Assembly: GCF_019084045.1 (NCBI RefSeq) | Contig: NZ_JAHRED010000006.1 | Location: 219,047-283,046 of the forward strand | Source: Paeniglutamicibacter quisquiliarum | GTDB lineage: Bacteria; Actinomycetota; Actinomycetes; Actinomycetales; Micrococcaceae | Length of the DNA stretch: 64,000 nt | Reading direction: 5' to 3' | In this document: positions 25,177-34,383 of the stretch, piece after piece | Layout: each line of letters opens with the position of its first letter | Position numbering within the stretch: position 1 is the stretch's first letter | Program-made: the position numbers and the translations under genes | Notes under the pieces: model-generated | The model's database searches: none | What the model was told of the DNA's origin: nothing | Seen by the model: the letters and a program-made list of their open reading frames with translations, nothing else

Positions 25177-26049
25177 ATGGGTATGCAGATCAACACCAAC
25201 ATCGCGGCGCTTAACGCTCACCGCAACCTGACCAGCACGCAGAACGACCTTTCCAAGTCGCTGGAGAAGCTCTCCTCCGGCCTGCGCATCAACCGCGCAG
25301 CCGACGATGCAGCAGGTCTGGCAATCTCCGAGGGCCTGCGCTCGCAGGTCAACGGCCTCACCGTTGCAGCCCGCAACGCCCAGGACGGCATCTCGGTCAT
25401 CCAGACCGCTGAAGGCGCCCTGACCGAGGTCCACTCCATCCTGCAGCGCATGCGTGACCTTGCTGTCCAGGGTGGTAACGACTCGAACAACGCCGATTCA
25501 CGTGCAGCCATCAAGGGTGAAGCGGATGCGCTCGGCTCCGAGCTTTCGCGTATCTCGGAATCCACCAACTTCAATGGCATCAACCTGTTCCAGGGTGGCG
25601 CAACCGCCGGACCGGCTTCTCTCGCCTTCCAGGTAGGCGCCGAAGGTGATGCAGCATCGCAGATCTCGGTTTCACTCGACAGCCTGGCAACTTCGCTCTC
25701 GGGCGTCGTGACCATGACCGGTGGCACTGTCTCGACCGCGGCCGCCGGATTCCTCGTCACCGATGCCACCGCGGCACAGACGACCATCGAAGCGATCGAC
25801 GTGGCAATCAAGAACGTATCCACCTCGCGTGCCGATCTTGGTGCCAACCAGAACCGCTTCGAGTCGGCCATCAACACCCTCAATGTTTCCCGTGAGAACC
25901 TGCAGGCTGCAGAGTCCCGCATCCGCGACGTTGACATGGCTTCCGAAATGGTTAGCTTCACCCGCTCGAACATCCTGTCCCAGGCCGGAACCGCCATGCT
26001 CGCGCAGGCCAACCAGGCCAACCAGGGCGTGCTGCAGCTTCTCGGCTAA
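25177..26049 (+). CDS. fliC: Flagellin
   Basis: The filament subunit, 290 residues. The N-terminal D0/D1 region is canonical (INTNIAALNAHRNL, LEKLSSGLRINRAADDAAGL, LRSQVNGLTVAARNAQDGIS), and so is the C-terminal one (NRFESAINTLNVSRENLQAAESRIRDVDMASEM, ending ANQANQGVLQLLG). The middle (about 145-215) is short and Ala/Gly/Thr-rich, so the variable surface domain is small. CACGGAGG stands eight to nine bases before the ATG. It is expressed from its own sigma-28 promoter, with a large hairpin behind it. Confidence 0.97.
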   Translation: MGMQINTNIAALNAHRNLTSTQNDLSKSLEKLSSGLRINRAADDAAGLAISEGLRSQVNGLTVAARNAQDGISVIQTAEGALTEVHSILQRMRDLAVQGGNDSNNADSRAAIKGEADALGSELSRISESTNFNGINLFQGGATAGPASLAFQVGAEGDAASQISVSLDSLATSLSGVVTMTGGTVSTAAAGFLVTDATAAQTTIEAIDVAIKNVSTSRADLGANQNRFESAINTLNVSRENLQAAESRIRDVDMASEMVSFTRSNILSQAGTAMLAQANQANQGVLQLLG

Positions 26050-26121
26050 GCTTTCAGGGCGTTTTTGGCAACTGGCTTTCCCGGGCAGTGAAGATGTCCG
26101 GGAACGCGCCAAGCCGCAAAC

Positions 26122-26176
26122 GATCTCCCGTGGCAGGCATCGGCTCTCCGAGTCACTTGCCTGCCGCGGGAGATTT
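26122..26176 (+). terminator. Hairpin between fliC and fliD
   Basis: ATCTCCCGTGGCAGGCA (26123-26139) pairs with TGCCTGCCGCGGGAGAT (26158-26174), all Watson-Crick except one central mismatch, around an 18-base loop. No T tract follows. It probably reduces read-through from the very active fliC into fliD. Confidence 0.6.
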
Positions 26177-26211
26177 GCGGTATCCACACCATAGGTAGAA
26201 GCGGAGAAAAC

Positions 26212-27537
26212 ATGGGCCTGGCACTCGACGGACTCGCCAGCGGGCTGGACACCACGGCATTGATCAAATCCCTCATGCAGGTGGAGGCGATCCCGCAGAA
26301 CATCCTGAAAAACAAGGTCAGCGCGACCCAGACCATGGTGTCGGCCCTACAGGCGCTCAACACCCGCGTCGCGGACCTCGCAACTCTGACCACGAAACTG
26401 GCCAAGCCTGAATCGCTGCAGCTTTTCAGCACCTCGGGAAGCTCCGAGGGACTGACCGTAACGACCACCGCCGGCGCAAGCGCGGGATCCCTGGACCTTA
26501 CGGTGACCAAGCTGGCCCAAAGTCAGCTCCAGGTCTCCGATCCGGTCACCGAATGGACCGAATCCAGCTTCTCCATCATCGCCGCCGACGGCACCGAAAC
26601 GCTCATAACGGCACCATCGAATTCACTCGATGACATCGTCACTGCTGTCAATGCCTCCGATAGCGGCGTGCAAGCGGTCAAGGTTTCCGCCGGCAAGGAC
26701 GCGAACGGTGTGGACCAATACCGGGTCCAATTCTCCTCCGGCGACTCAGGTGCCGCGAACTCCTTTACCATTTCCGGGACCGCGGTTCCGATGACGGAAA
26801 TCCGCGCGGCACAGGACGCCGAGCTCAAGCTCTGGGCCGGAACCGCCGCAGAGCAATCTGTTAGCTCCACGACCAACACGTTCGCCTCCCTCTTGCCGGG
26901 AGTCGATGTCACAGTCTCCAAGGTTTCCACCGAACCAGTCACCGTGTCCGTGGAGCGCGACGGCGAAGCCACCTCCAAGATCGCCTCGAACCTGGTGGAT
27001 TCCCTCAACGGTCTCTTCAATTTCATTGCCACAAACTCCTCGGTCACTTCCGGAACCGGCGGTGCCACGAAGGGCATGATCTTCACCGGTGACAGCACGG
27101 CGCGGATGGTGAAGCAGCGGGTGATGGACGCGGCGATCTCGCCGATTGACGGCAAGTCGCCTTCCGAGATCGGCATCTCCATCACCAAGGACGGCAAGCT
27201 CGAATTCGATTCCGAAAAGTTCTCCCAGGCCCTGGCCGAAGATCCAGCCCGGGTCGAAACGGTGCTGCAGACCATCTCTTCCCGGGTCTCCGCGGTGTCG
27301 ACGGACATGTCCGACAAATACGACGGGGTCATCACCTCCCGGATCAAAGGCCAGGAATCGGTCGTGACCCGTCTTGATGACCAGATCTCGGACTGGGACC
27401 GGCGCCTGGACAGTCGGGAAGCCACGCTCAAGCGGATCTACTCGGCTCTCGAAGTTCAAATGAGCAATCTCAATTCACAATCGTCGTATCTTGCCTCTCA
27501 ATTGGCCTCGCTCCCGACAACGCAGAAGCAGTCATGA
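26212..27537 (+). CDS. fliD: Flagellar filament cap protein FliD
   Basis: Cap protein that folds flagellin at the tip, 441 residues. It has the FliD_N start (MGLALDGLASGLDTTALIKSLMQVEAIPQ, then LQALNTRVADLATLTTKLAKPES) and the FliD_C end (RVSAVSTDMSDKYDGVITSRIKGQESVVTRLDDQISDWDRRLDSREATLKRIYSALEVQMSNLNSQSSYLASQLASL). It is followed by fliS with a 4-base overlap. No sigma-28 site of its own was found. Confidence 0.95.
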   Translation: MGLALDGLASGLDTTALIKSLMQVEAIPQNILKNKVSATQTMVSALQALNTRVADLATLTTKLAKPESLQLFSTSGSSEGLTVTTTAGASAGSLDLTVTKLAQSQLQVSDPVTEWTESSFSIIAADGTETLITAPSNSLDDIVTAVNASDSGVQAVKVSAGKDANGVDQYRVQFSSGDSGAANSFTISGTAVPMTEIRAAQDAELKLWAGTAAEQSVSSTTNTFASLLPGVDVTVSKVSTEPVTVSVERDGEATSKIASNLVDSLNGLFNFIATNSSVTSGTGGATKGMIFTGDSTARMVKQRVMDAAISPIDGKSPSEIGISITKDGKLEFDSEKFSQALAEDPARVETVLQTISSRVSAVSTDMSDKYDGVITSRIKGQESVVTRLDDQISDWDRRLDSREATLKRIYSALEVQMSNLNSQSSYLASQLASLPTTQKQS

Positions 27538-27941
27538 TGAACCCCGCCCAGAAACTTGCCCAACTCAATCGCGAAGCAATCCTTTCGGCCAGCCCGGCGC
27601 GCCTTCTCACCATGCTCTACGACCGCCTGTTGGTGGACCTGAACCGTGCCGAAGCAGCGCAACTCGCAGCGGACTGGGCAGTGTCCTCGGAAAACCTGGT
27701 GCATGCCCAGGCCATCATTTCCGAACTGGTCTCAAGCCTGGACTCCGAGGCCTGGTCGGGGGCAACCGCGCTCCACAGCATCTACGCCTTCGCCACCCAG
27801 CTGCTCATTGATGCGAACGTCAAGCGCGACCCGGCGTTGACGCGACAGGCCATCGGCATCATGGAGCCACTGCGGCAAACCTGGCACGAGGCAGCTTCCG
27901 CCCCGGCTGCCCCCAGCACCGGTGGCGTCCACATTGGCTAA
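27534..27941 (+). CDS. fliS: Flagellin export chaperone FliS
   Basis: A 135-residue helical chaperone that binds the flagellin C-terminus. The N-terminus INREAI-type segment appears as LNREAILSASPARLLTMLYDRLLVDLNRAE, and LVHAQAIISELVSSLDSEAWSGATALHSIYAFATQLLIDANVKRD follows, as in the family. Its start overlaps fliD (ATGA). Confidence 0.94.
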   Translation: MMNPAQKLAQLNREAILSASPARLLTMLYDRLLVDLNRAEAAQLAADWAVSSENLVHAQAIISELVSSLDSEAWSGATALHSIYAFATQLLIDANVKRDPALTRQAIGIMEPLRQTWHEAASAPAAPSTGGVHIG

Positions 27942-28263
27942 TCAGCCCGAATCCGCCGGGCACTCGGTCCCATGGGAACGCTTCCTCGCCGATTTGGAGG
28001 ACCAGGTGGCCCAACTGCGCGAATCTTGCGCGGATGACACCTCCTTGTTCGAGCTGCCCGACACTTCATGGAGCCCGCCGGCCGGCCTCGGCGAATTGCC
28101 ACCGGAACTTGCCCCACGGGCGCGAGCGCTACTCGAGGAAATGGATTCGCTCACCCCGGTCCTGGGGGAACGGCGCGACGAAGCCGCACGGCAGCTCCGT
28201 GCCGTGTCATCGGTTCCAAGGGATTCGTCAGCGACCTCCGTTTACCTGGATTCGGTCGGATAG
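27922..28263 (+). CDS. Small protein in the FliT position (function not recognised)
   Basis: A 113-residue, acidic, mostly helical protein (WERFLADLEDQVAQLRESCADDTSLFELP ... APRARALLEEMDSLTPVLGERRDEAARQLRAVSS). It starts at GTG 27922 inside the end of fliS, or at TTG 27934. Place and size match FliT, the chaperone for FliD, and the paired helices fit, but I see no diagnostic residues, so this is a positional inference. Confidence 0.6.
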   Translation: MASTLANQPESAGHSVPWERFLADLEDQVAQLRESCADDTSLFELPDTSWSPPAGLGELPPELAPRARALLEEMDSLTPVLGERRDEAARQLRAVSSVPRDSSATSVYLDSVG

Positions 28264-28273
28264 CCCAAACAGC

Positions 28274-28300
28274 TAACGGCCAACGCCCGGTAACCGATTG
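28274..28300 (+). promoter_or_regulatory. Probable sigma-28 promoter of the flgB operon
   Basis: TAACGGCC (28274-28281), 11 bases, ACCGATTG (28293-28300). The -35 part matches the other sites and six of eight -10 bases agree with GCCGATAG. It lies 76 bases before the flgB start. Confidence 0.55.
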
Positions 28301-28376
28301 TCTAGTATGAGCACGGATAGCTCACTTCCTTTTGAGCCCACGGATGGGCCACGAAACGACCTTGGAGCGATTCGTC

Positions 28377-28718
28377 GTGTTCAATTCCGTCACGTCCATG
28401 GCGATCGAAAGTGCCCTGGATGGCCTGGCACTGCGCCAGCGAGCCATCGCCAACAACATCGCCAACGTCAACACCCCCGGCTACCACGCCCGCCGTGTTG
28501 AGTTTGAATCGGCCCTGTCAAAGTCGGTGGCCGAAGGCAACGGCCTAGCGGCTGCGACCACTTCGGCCTCCTTGGAGCCCACACGTCTCGACGGATCCAA
28601 CGTCAATCTGGACACCGAGACGCTCTCGAACATCGATACCGTGTTGCGCTACCAATTCGCCACGCAGGCCGCCTCCGGGCCGTTCAACTCCATCCGCACC
28701 GCCCTTCGGAGCAACTAA
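28377..28718 (+). CDS. flgB: Flagellar basal-body rod protein FlgB
   Basis: Proximal rod subunit, 113 residues. Starts (GTG) VFNSVTSMAIESALDGLALRQRAIANNIANVNTPGYHARRVEFE, with the rod-protein motif ANNIANVNTPGY. An upstream in-frame TTG (28332) would add 15 unconserved residues, while GGAG lies 9 bases before the GTG. Overlaps flgC by one base. First gene of a long rightward operon. Confidence 0.93.
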   Translation: MFNSVTSMAIESALDGLALRQRAIANNIANVNTPGYHARRVEFESALSKSVAEGNGLAAATTSASLEPTRLDGSNVNLDTETLSNIDTVLRYQFATQAASGPFNSIRTALRSN

Positions 28719-29110
28719 TGCTTGACGCCATCGGAATCGCCGGCAGCGCACTGACCGTGCACCGCAAATGGCTTGACGCCGTCTCCGACAACCTGGCCAA
28801 TGCGAACACCGCCACTGCCACCGACGGCGAAGCCTTCCGGGCCCGCTACGTCTTGGCCCAGGCCGGTGCCGAGAACACCGGCGTGTATGTCGCGGGTGCG
28901 GAGTTCGGGGACGCCGAGGGGCGCATCGTGCACGAACCGGACCACCCCTTGGCGGACGAGGAAGGCAATGTCCGCTACCCGGATATCGACATGTCCGAGC
29001 AAATGGGATCCCTGATCATGGCCCAGCGTGGCTACCAGGTCAACGCCGCGGTTGTGGACCGCGCTAAGGAAACATACCAGGCAGCACTGCAGATCGGACG
29101 CAACCAGTAA
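28718..29110 (+). CDS. flgC: Flagellar basal-body rod protein FlgC
   Basis: Proximal rod subunit, 130 residues. The N-terminus GIAGSALTVHRKWLDAVSDNLANANTATATDGEAFRA and the C-terminal helix DIDMSEQMGSLIMAQRGYQVNAAVVDRAKETYQAALQIGR are typical; NPDVDMAEEMVNMI in other species reads YPDIDMSEQMGSLI here. Overlaps flgB and fliE by one base each, so translation is coupled. Confidence 0.95.
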   Translation: MLDAIGIAGSALTVHRKWLDAVSDNLANANTATATDGEAFRARYVLAQAGAENTGVYVAGAEFGDAEGRIVHEPDHPLADEEGNVRYPDIDMSEQMGSLIMAQRGYQVNAAVVDRAKETYQAALQIGRNQ

Positions 29111-29418
29111 TGGCCTTCGAAATCGGCCCCGTCGCGGGCGTCAGCCCCACCCTGCCCACCGGATACCTGAAGCCGGCCGGTGCATCCGCCACCGACGGCT
29201 CGGCTTTTGCCAATGCCCTGGGAGGAGCCGTGGACCAGGTCCAGTCCCTGCAGGCCACCTCCAATGATCTTTCCATCAAGGCCGTGACCGGGGACCTGAC
29301 GGATATCCATGCCGCCACCCTCGCCTCGACTCGTTCTGCAGTAGCCCTGGAGATGGTTTCCACCTTCCGCAACCGTGGAGTTGAGGCCTTCAACGAGATC
29401 ATGAGGATGCAAGCCTAG
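29110..29418 (+). CDS. fliE: Flagellar hook-basal body protein FliE
   Basis: Links the MS ring to the rod, 102 residues. The C-terminal half is diagnostic: GDLTDIHAATLASTRSAVALEMVSTFRNRGVEAFNEIMRMQA (compare gdlhdVmiA.qkA.lal.l..qvRNKvveAYqEImrMqv). The N-terminus is Pro/Ala-rich. One-base overlaps with flgC and fliF. Confidence 0.94.
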   Translation: MAFEIGPVAGVSPTLPTGYLKPAGASATDGSAFANALGGAVDQVQSLQATSNDLSIKAVTGDLTDIHAATLASTRSAVALEMVSTFRNRGVEAFNEIMRMQA

Positions 29419-31016
29419 TGGCTAACGTTCCAGCCCCGCTGGCGAAGGCCGCGGATGCCGTGCGCGGCTTCAGCCTGGCACAACGCACCATTGCCTTGAT
29501 CGGCATCGCCGTCCTGGCCTTGGGAACCATTGCCTTGGTTTCCTTCATGAGCCAGCCCAAGCTGACACCGTTGTTCACGGGCCTTGCCCCGGAAGACGCC
29601 GCCGGTGTCGTAGAACAATTGAAGGCCGATTCGGTTCCCTATGAACTTACCGGGGGAGGGGGCACCATACTGGTGCCCGAGGCCAATGTCTACGACTCGC
29701 GTCTCAAGGCCGCAGCTGCCGGGCTGCCCACAGCCGGCACCAGTGGATACTCCCTGCTCGATGACATGGGCGTGACTTCCAGCGAATTCCAGCAGTCCGT
29801 CACCTACAAGCGGGCGCTCGAAGGCGAACTGGCCAGCACCATCCAGGCCATGGAAGGGGTCAACCTTGCCTCGGTCAAGCTTGCCATTCCGGAGCAAACC
29901 GTTTTCGTGGATTCCAAGACCAACCCCACCGCCTCGATCTTTGTCGAAACCAAGCCCAACGTGACCTTGGGCAACGACCAGGTCCAGGCCATCGTGCACT
30001 TGACCTCCGCGGCCGTTGACGGGCTCAAGGCCGAGGACATCTCCGTCGTGGATTCGACGGGCAAATTGCTTTCCGCCGCAGGTGTCGGGTTGACCGGCGG
30101 CGCCGAAAAGCAAGCTGCCGACTACGAAACCCGCGTAGCCGGAGTCATCCAGGCCATGCTCGACCGCGTGGTCGGCCCGGGCAACGCCACGGTCGCCGTG
30201 GCAGCCGACCTGTCCCTGGAATCGGCGGAACGCACCGAGGAATCCTTCACCAACCCCGAGGGCAACCCTGCGCTGACCGAATCCGTCAAGGAAGAGGAAT
30301 ATGAGGGCAGCGGTGGGGCCGGCGCAGGAGTGCTGGGCCCGGACAACATTGCGGTGCCCGGCGGCGAGAACGGCGAGGGAACCTTTACCTCCACCGACAA
30401 CCAACGCACCAATGCGGTGAACAAGGTGACCGAGAACCGCTTGATCCCCTCCGGCAACCTGAACCGGCAGAGCGTCTCGGTGGCCCTGAACTCGGCAGCC
30501 ACCCAGGGCCTGAGCATCCCCGACATCACCCAGATGGTCAGCACTGCGGCAGGTATCGACGAGGCACGCAACGACACCGTCAATGTCTCGGTCGTGCCCT
30601 TCAACGCCGACGGCGCCGCAGCCGCGGAGGAAGCGCTCGCCGCCGCAGCCGCCGCGGAGGAGGCAGCCCGCACCGCGGAGCTCCAGCGCACCTTGATCAT
30701 TGCCGGGGTCATTGGCCTGGCACTGATCCTTGCGGTGGTTTACGCACTCTATGTGAGGCGCAACAAGCAAAACCGCGAACCGGTGGACCTGGGCGAGTTC
30801 CGCGAATTCACGTCGCTGCCACCGGCACCGGCAGCAGCCGAGGTCGCGTCCCTTAACACCATGGCCATTAGCCAGGTTCCGACCCCCGAGCCCGTGGCTC
30901 CGTTGGTAACCCCACAACACATCAAACGTGAGCAACTGGCGGCACTTGCCGCCAGCGATCCAGCCGCGATGGCTGATTACCTGCGCACCGTGATGGACGA
31001 TCGGAGCACCGAATGA
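29418..31016 (+). CDS. fliF: Flagellar MS-ring protein FliF
   Basis: Forms the membrane ring that houses the export gate (532 residues). A first membrane helix (TIALIGIAVLALGTIALVSFM, about 25-45) precedes the YscJ-like ring domain (YTGLAPEDAAGVVEQL, LPTAGTSGYSLLDDMGVTSSEF, LEGELASTIQAMEGV). A disordered middle and a second helix (LIIAGVIGLALILAVVYALYV, about 427-447) follow, and the C-terminus (AALAASDPAAMADYLRTVMDD) binds FliG. It starts with GTG, and fliG overlaps its stop. Confidence 0.96.
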   Translation: MANVPAPLAKAADAVRGFSLAQRTIALIGIAVLALGTIALVSFMSQPKLTPLFTGLAPEDAAGVVEQLKADSVPYELTGGGGTILVPEANVYDSRLKAAAAGLPTAGTSGYSLLDDMGVTSSEFQQSVTYKRALEGELASTIQAMEGVNLASVKLAIPEQTVFVDSKTNPTASIFVETKPNVTLGNDQVQAIVHLTSAAVDGLKAEDISVVDSTGKLLSAAGVGLTGGAEKQAADYETRVAGVIQAMLDRVVGPGNATVAVAADLSLESAERTEESFTNPEGNPALTESVKEEEYEGSGGAGAGVLGPDNIAVPGGENGEGTFTSTDNQRTNAVNKVTENRLIPSGNLNRQSVSVALNSAATQGLSIPDITQMVSTAAGIDEARNDTVNVSVVPFNADGAAAAEEALAAAAAAEEAARTAELQRTLIIAGVIGLALILAVVYALYVRRNKQNREPVDLGEFREFTSLPPAPAAAEVASLNTMAISQVPTPEPVAPLVTPQHIKREQLAALAASDPAAMADYLRTVMDDRSTE

Positions 31017-32038
31017 AGCAGCCCCCAGCAACCGGGAATCTGACAGGCATACAGAAGGTTGCAGTATTGCTGATGCAACTCGAAACGCGCCAAGCGGCGG
31101 AAGTCATGCGACAGTTCTCTGAGTTCGAGGCAGATGAGATCGCTGCGGAAATCGTGCGCCTGAGCCGTGTTGAAGCCCAACAAGTCGAACATGCCATCAA
31201 CGAGCTTCACGACCTGGCTACGGCCGGGAAACCGAATGCTCGTGGGGGTCGTGACACGGCCGCTAGCCTGTTGGAAGCATCTTTCGGGGCCGAGAAGGCC
31301 ATGACCGTGATGAACCGTCTTTCCTCCACGATGGCGGGGATGACTTTTGAATTCCTTGAATCCACCGAACCAGCGCACATAGCCTCACTTCTCGACGGCG
31401 AACTGCCGCAAACCATCGCCTTGGTTTTGGCCCACTTGCGCCCCGAGGTGGCTTCCTCGGTGCTGGCAGGATTCGACTCTTCCCAACGCTCTGCCGTTGT
31501 CGTGGCTCTGGCCGCCATGGGTACCGCCGTGCCCGAAGCCGTGCGCGTGGTGGCCGAGGAACTGAAGAAGCGTACCGGATCCGTTATGGCCAGTCACGAA
31601 CCCCTTCAGGCCGTCGGAGGCATCCAGCCGTTGGTGGACATTTTGAACCGCTCGAACATCGCGGTGGAAAAGGAAGTGCTCTCCTCGCTAGACGAGAGCG
31701 ATCCCGAATTGGCCGAGGAAGTGCGCTCACGCATGCTGTCCTTCGCTGACCTTGTCAAGTTCGATCGCATCGACGTCCAGCGCGTTCTGCGCGGAGTCGA
31801 CCCCACAACGTTGGCCCTTGCGCTCAAGGGTGTGTCGACCGACGTCGAAGATACCGTCCGGGGAAATATCTCGGAACGCACCAGAAGCATCCTAGATGCC
31901 GAAATATCTTCAATGGGAAAGGTGCGCATTTCGCTGGTGGAAGAGGCCCGCGCCGATATAGTTCAGACCATCCGGGCACTGGAAGCCAGCGGGGAAATAA
32001 CGATCAAGCGTGCCGACAAGGACGACTATGTCCTATGA
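31013..32038 (+). CDS. fliG: Flagellar motor switch protein FliG
   Basis: Rotor protein on which MotA acts, 341 residues. All three domains are seen: the N-terminal FliF-binding part (LTGIQKVAVLLMQLETRQAAEVMRQFSEFEADEIAAEI), the middle domain and the torque-generating C-terminal domain (FADLVKFDRIDVQRVLRGVDPTTLALALKGV ... ISERTRSILDAEISSMGKVRISLVEEARADIVQTIRAL) with its charged helix. The usual EHPQ motif for FliM binding is ELPQ here (DGELPQTIALVLAHL). It overlaps fliF by 4 bases. Confidence 0.96.
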   Translation: MKQPPATGNLTGIQKVAVLLMQLETRQAAEVMRQFSEFEADEIAAEIVRLSRVEAQQVEHAINELHDLATAGKPNARGGRDTAASLLEASFGAEKAMTVMNRLSSTMAGMTFEFLESTEPAHIASLLDGELPQTIALVLAHLRPEVASSVLAGFDSSQRSAVVVALAAMGTAVPEAVRVVAEELKKRTGSVMASHEPLQAVGGIQPLVDILNRSNIAVEKEVLSSLDESDPELAEEVRSRMLSFADLVKFDRIDVQRVLRGVDPTTLALALKGVSTDVEDTVRGNISERTRSILDAEISSMGKVRISLVEEARADIVQTIRALEASGEITIKRADKDDYVL

Positions 32039-32642
32039 GCCAGTCACTTTCGAAACAGTGAAGTTCGGTGTACTGAATCCCTTATCTGACACCAGTAGCG
32101 ACAGACTCAACTCGCAGGCTCACGGATACGCTACTGGTTACGCTCAGGGCATCCGAGCCGCCGAGGCCGTAGCGCGTACCCAGCGCGAAGTCTTGGCTCG
32201 CGCTGCCGCTGTAGTCCAATCTGCCCGGGACGAAGAACACGCCGCGGCTATCGCAGCGTTGCATGCCGCGGCCGCCGCCTTACATGCTTGCACGGTCCCT
32301 GTGCTGGAACAGGCTTCCACCGTGATGGTGGAATCGGCGCTGCTGCTGGCCGAAAAAATCGTGGGTGCCGAATTGTCGAATCATCGCTTCGGGGCCAAGG
32401 CGGCACTCGATCGCGCCATGGACGGCGTTGATGCCCCCACCGTGCGTCAGGTTCGCATGAACCCGGAAGACTTGGAGCTGCTGGGCTTGGAAACCTTGCC
32501 GGGCACCGACATAGCTTTGATTCCCGACCCCTCGTTAATCCGTGGCGACGCGCTGACAGCCTTCGACGAGGGCTTCCTTGATGCACGCATTGCAACCGCG
32601 CTTGAGCGGGCCCAAATCGCCCTGCGAAGGGCTGGCACATGA
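32028..32642 (+). CDS. fliH: Flagellar export apparatus protein FliH
   Basis: Negative regulator and stator of the FliI ATPase, 204 residues. It has the glycine-spaced helix pattern (HGYATGYAQGIRAAEAVARTQREVLARAAAVV) of FliH and the C-terminal domain (VRMNPEDLELLG ... LIPDPSLIRGDALTAFDEGFLDARIATALERAQIAL) related to V-ATPase E subunit. The ATG at 32028 overlaps fliG by 11 bases; a GTG at 32010 is an alternative. The next gene is fliI, with a 4-base overlap. Confidence 0.9.
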   Translation: MSYEPVTFETVKFGVLNPLSDTSSDRLNSQAHGYATGYAQGIRAAEAVARTQREVLARAAAVVQSARDEEHAAAIAALHAAAAALHACTVPVLEQASTVMVESALLLAEKIVGAELSNHRFGAKAALDRAMDGVDAPTVRQVRMNPEDLELLGLETLPGTDIALIPDPSLIRGDALTAFDEGFLDARIATALERAQIALRRAGT

Positions 32643-33958
32643 GCCTAGAAACGCAAACCTGGACCGGCCTTGACGCAGCACTCCTCGCGGCCGAGCCTGT
32701 GCGAATGGGAGTGGTGAGTTCGGTGGTCGGGTTGGGGCTTGAGGTTGCGGGCCTGAATGCGCCCTTGGGCACGGTGCTGGAGATCGGCGACGACAAGGTT
32801 GCTGCTGAGGTGGTGGCCGCGCGCCGGGACACGCTTCACTGCATGCCGCTGGGGCCGATGGATGACATCCGGGTCGGCGATTTCGTGCACAGCAGCGGAT
32901 CGGCCGCCTACATTCCCGTCGGCACGGGACTGCTCGGCCGGGTGCTGGACGGATTGGGCCAGCCCATTGACGGGCGCGGCCCGCTGGGGGAGCACACCCT
33001 GGTTCCCATGGAGCACCATGCGCCTGCGGCACTGGAACGCAGCCGGATCACCACCCCGCTGCAGCTGGGTGTTCGCGCCATGGACACCCTCACCGCGGTG
33101 GGTGCCGGCCAGCGCATCGGGCTTTTCGCCGGATCCGGAGTCGGCAAGTCCTCGCTGCTGTCCATGATTGCCCGTGGCACCTCGGCCCAGATCAATGTCA
33201 TTGCCCTGGTGGGCGAGCGGGGGCGCGAGGTCAGGGAATTCCTTGAAGAGGATTTGGGTGCCGAGGGCCTGGCCCGCTCGATCGTCGTGGTGTCCACCGC
33301 CGACGAACCGGCGCGCATGCGCCTGCGGGCGGCCTTCGTGGCCACCCGCATTGCCGAGTCCTTCCGTGAATCCGGTGCCCAAGTCTTGCTCATGATGGAC
33401 TCGCTTACCCGTGTGGCCATGGCCCAACGTGAAATCGGGCTCTCCGCGGGCGAGCCTCCGGCAACCCGCGGCTACCCGCCCTCCACCTTCTCCCTGCTGG
33501 CCCGTTTGCTAGAGCGTGCAGGTACGTCCGCGACCGGTTCCATCACCGGGATCTACACCGTGCTGGTGGACGGGGACGACCACAACGAACCCATCGCCGA
33601 CGCGACCCGTTCGCTGCTGGACGGGCACATCGTCCTGGATCGGAAACTGGCCATCTCCGGCCACTTCCCGTCCATTGACGCACTGGCCTCGGTTTCGCGC
33701 GTCGCCTCCCGGGTGACCAGCCGTGAACAGGCCACCGCGGCGGGAGCCCTGCGCAAGGTCATGGCCGCACGCCGTGCCGTGCAGGATCTGTTGGATGTCG
33801 GGGCCTACCAGCGCGGAAGCAACGCGCTGGCGGATGCGGCCGTCGATCACGAAGCCGCGATCAATCGATTTCTGCAGCAACGGCTCGAGGAGCCGGTGCC
33901 CAGCGGCCAGTCCTGGGCCGAACTTCAATCATTGCTACGAACCATGGGGGTGTCCTGA
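32639..33958 (+). CDS. fliI: Flagellum-specific ATPase FliI
   Basis: Export ATPase related to the F1 beta subunit, 439 residues. Walker A is GLFAGSGVGKSSLLSMIARG (about residues 161-180), the catalytic region is ALVGERGREVREFLEEDLG, Walker B is QVLLMMDSLTRVAMAQREIGL and the T3SS-type ATPase signature is PPATRGYPPSTFSLLARLLERAG. The C-terminus (HEAAINRFLQQRLEEPVPS) binds chaperones. Coupled with fliH (ATGA) and fliJ. Confidence 0.97.
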   Translation: MSLETQTWTGLDAALLAAEPVRMGVVSSVVGLGLEVAGLNAPLGTVLEIGDDKVAAEVVAARRDTLHCMPLGPMDDIRVGDFVHSSGSAAYIPVGTGLLGRVLDGLGQPIDGRGPLGEHTLVPMEHHAPAALERSRITTPLQLGVRAMDTLTAVGAGQRIGLFAGSGVGKSSLLSMIARGTSAQINVIALVGERGREVREFLEEDLGAEGLARSIVVVSTADEPARMRLRAAFVATRIAESFRESGAQVLLMMDSLTRVAMAQREIGLSAGEPPATRGYPPSTFSLLARLLERAGTSATGSITGIYTVLVDGDDHNEPIADATRSLLDGHIVLDRKLAISGHFPSIDALASVSRVASRVTSREQATAAGALRKVMAARRAVQDLLDVGAYQRGSNALADAAVDHEAAINRFLQQRLEEPVPSGQSWAELQSLLRTMGVS

Positions 33959-34383
33959 TGTCCAGGGGATTTGCACTTTCGGGCCTGCTGCGCCTGCGCG
34001 GACTGCAGGAAACCAAGGCGGCGGGAGACCTCGCGGCGGCCAACCGCAGCCTGCGCCAGCGGACCATGGAACGGAACGCCATGCGCGATGCCATGGCCGC
34101 TCCCGAGCGGGCACCGGTAGACAGCGAGACGCTAATGGCCTTGGTTGCCTCGCGTGCCTCCACGCGCGGCATGCTGCTGGAACTGGACACGCTGGTTTCC
34201 AGCTTGGACGGGAAAGCTGAAGAAGCCCGGGAAACCCATGGCCAGGCTCGCAAGGAGCTCAAGGCCCTGGAGAAGCTGGCTGACCGCCATGAGGTGAGGG
34301 TACGTACCGAAGCCCTCTCCCGTGAGCAATTGCTCCTTGACGACTTGGGTGCCACCAGCGCCTTTGAAGGGAAGACACCGTGA
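33958..34383 (+). CDS. fliJ: Flagellar export protein FliJ
   Basis: A 141-residue coiled coil directly after fliI. The sequence is a near-continuous charged helix (LLRLRGLQETKAAGDLAAANRSLRQRTMERNAMRDAMA ... EARETHGQARKELKALEKLADRHEVRVRTEALSREQLLLDDLGATSAF); the LxxLxxxHexxxR...e...lDel part fits FliJ (central stalk of the export ATPase). Identity rests on position and coiled-coil form. Confidence 0.85.
   Translation: MSRGFALSGLLRLRGLQETKAAGDLAAANRSLRQRTMERNAMRDAMAAPERAPVDSETLMALVASRASTRGMLLELDTLVSSLDGKAEEARETHGQARKELKALEKLADRHEVRVRTEALSREQLLLDDLGATSAFEGKTP

Noticed and set aside
29415..31031. 538-codon leftward frame opposite fliF
   Set aside because: Shadow of fliF; same reasoning.
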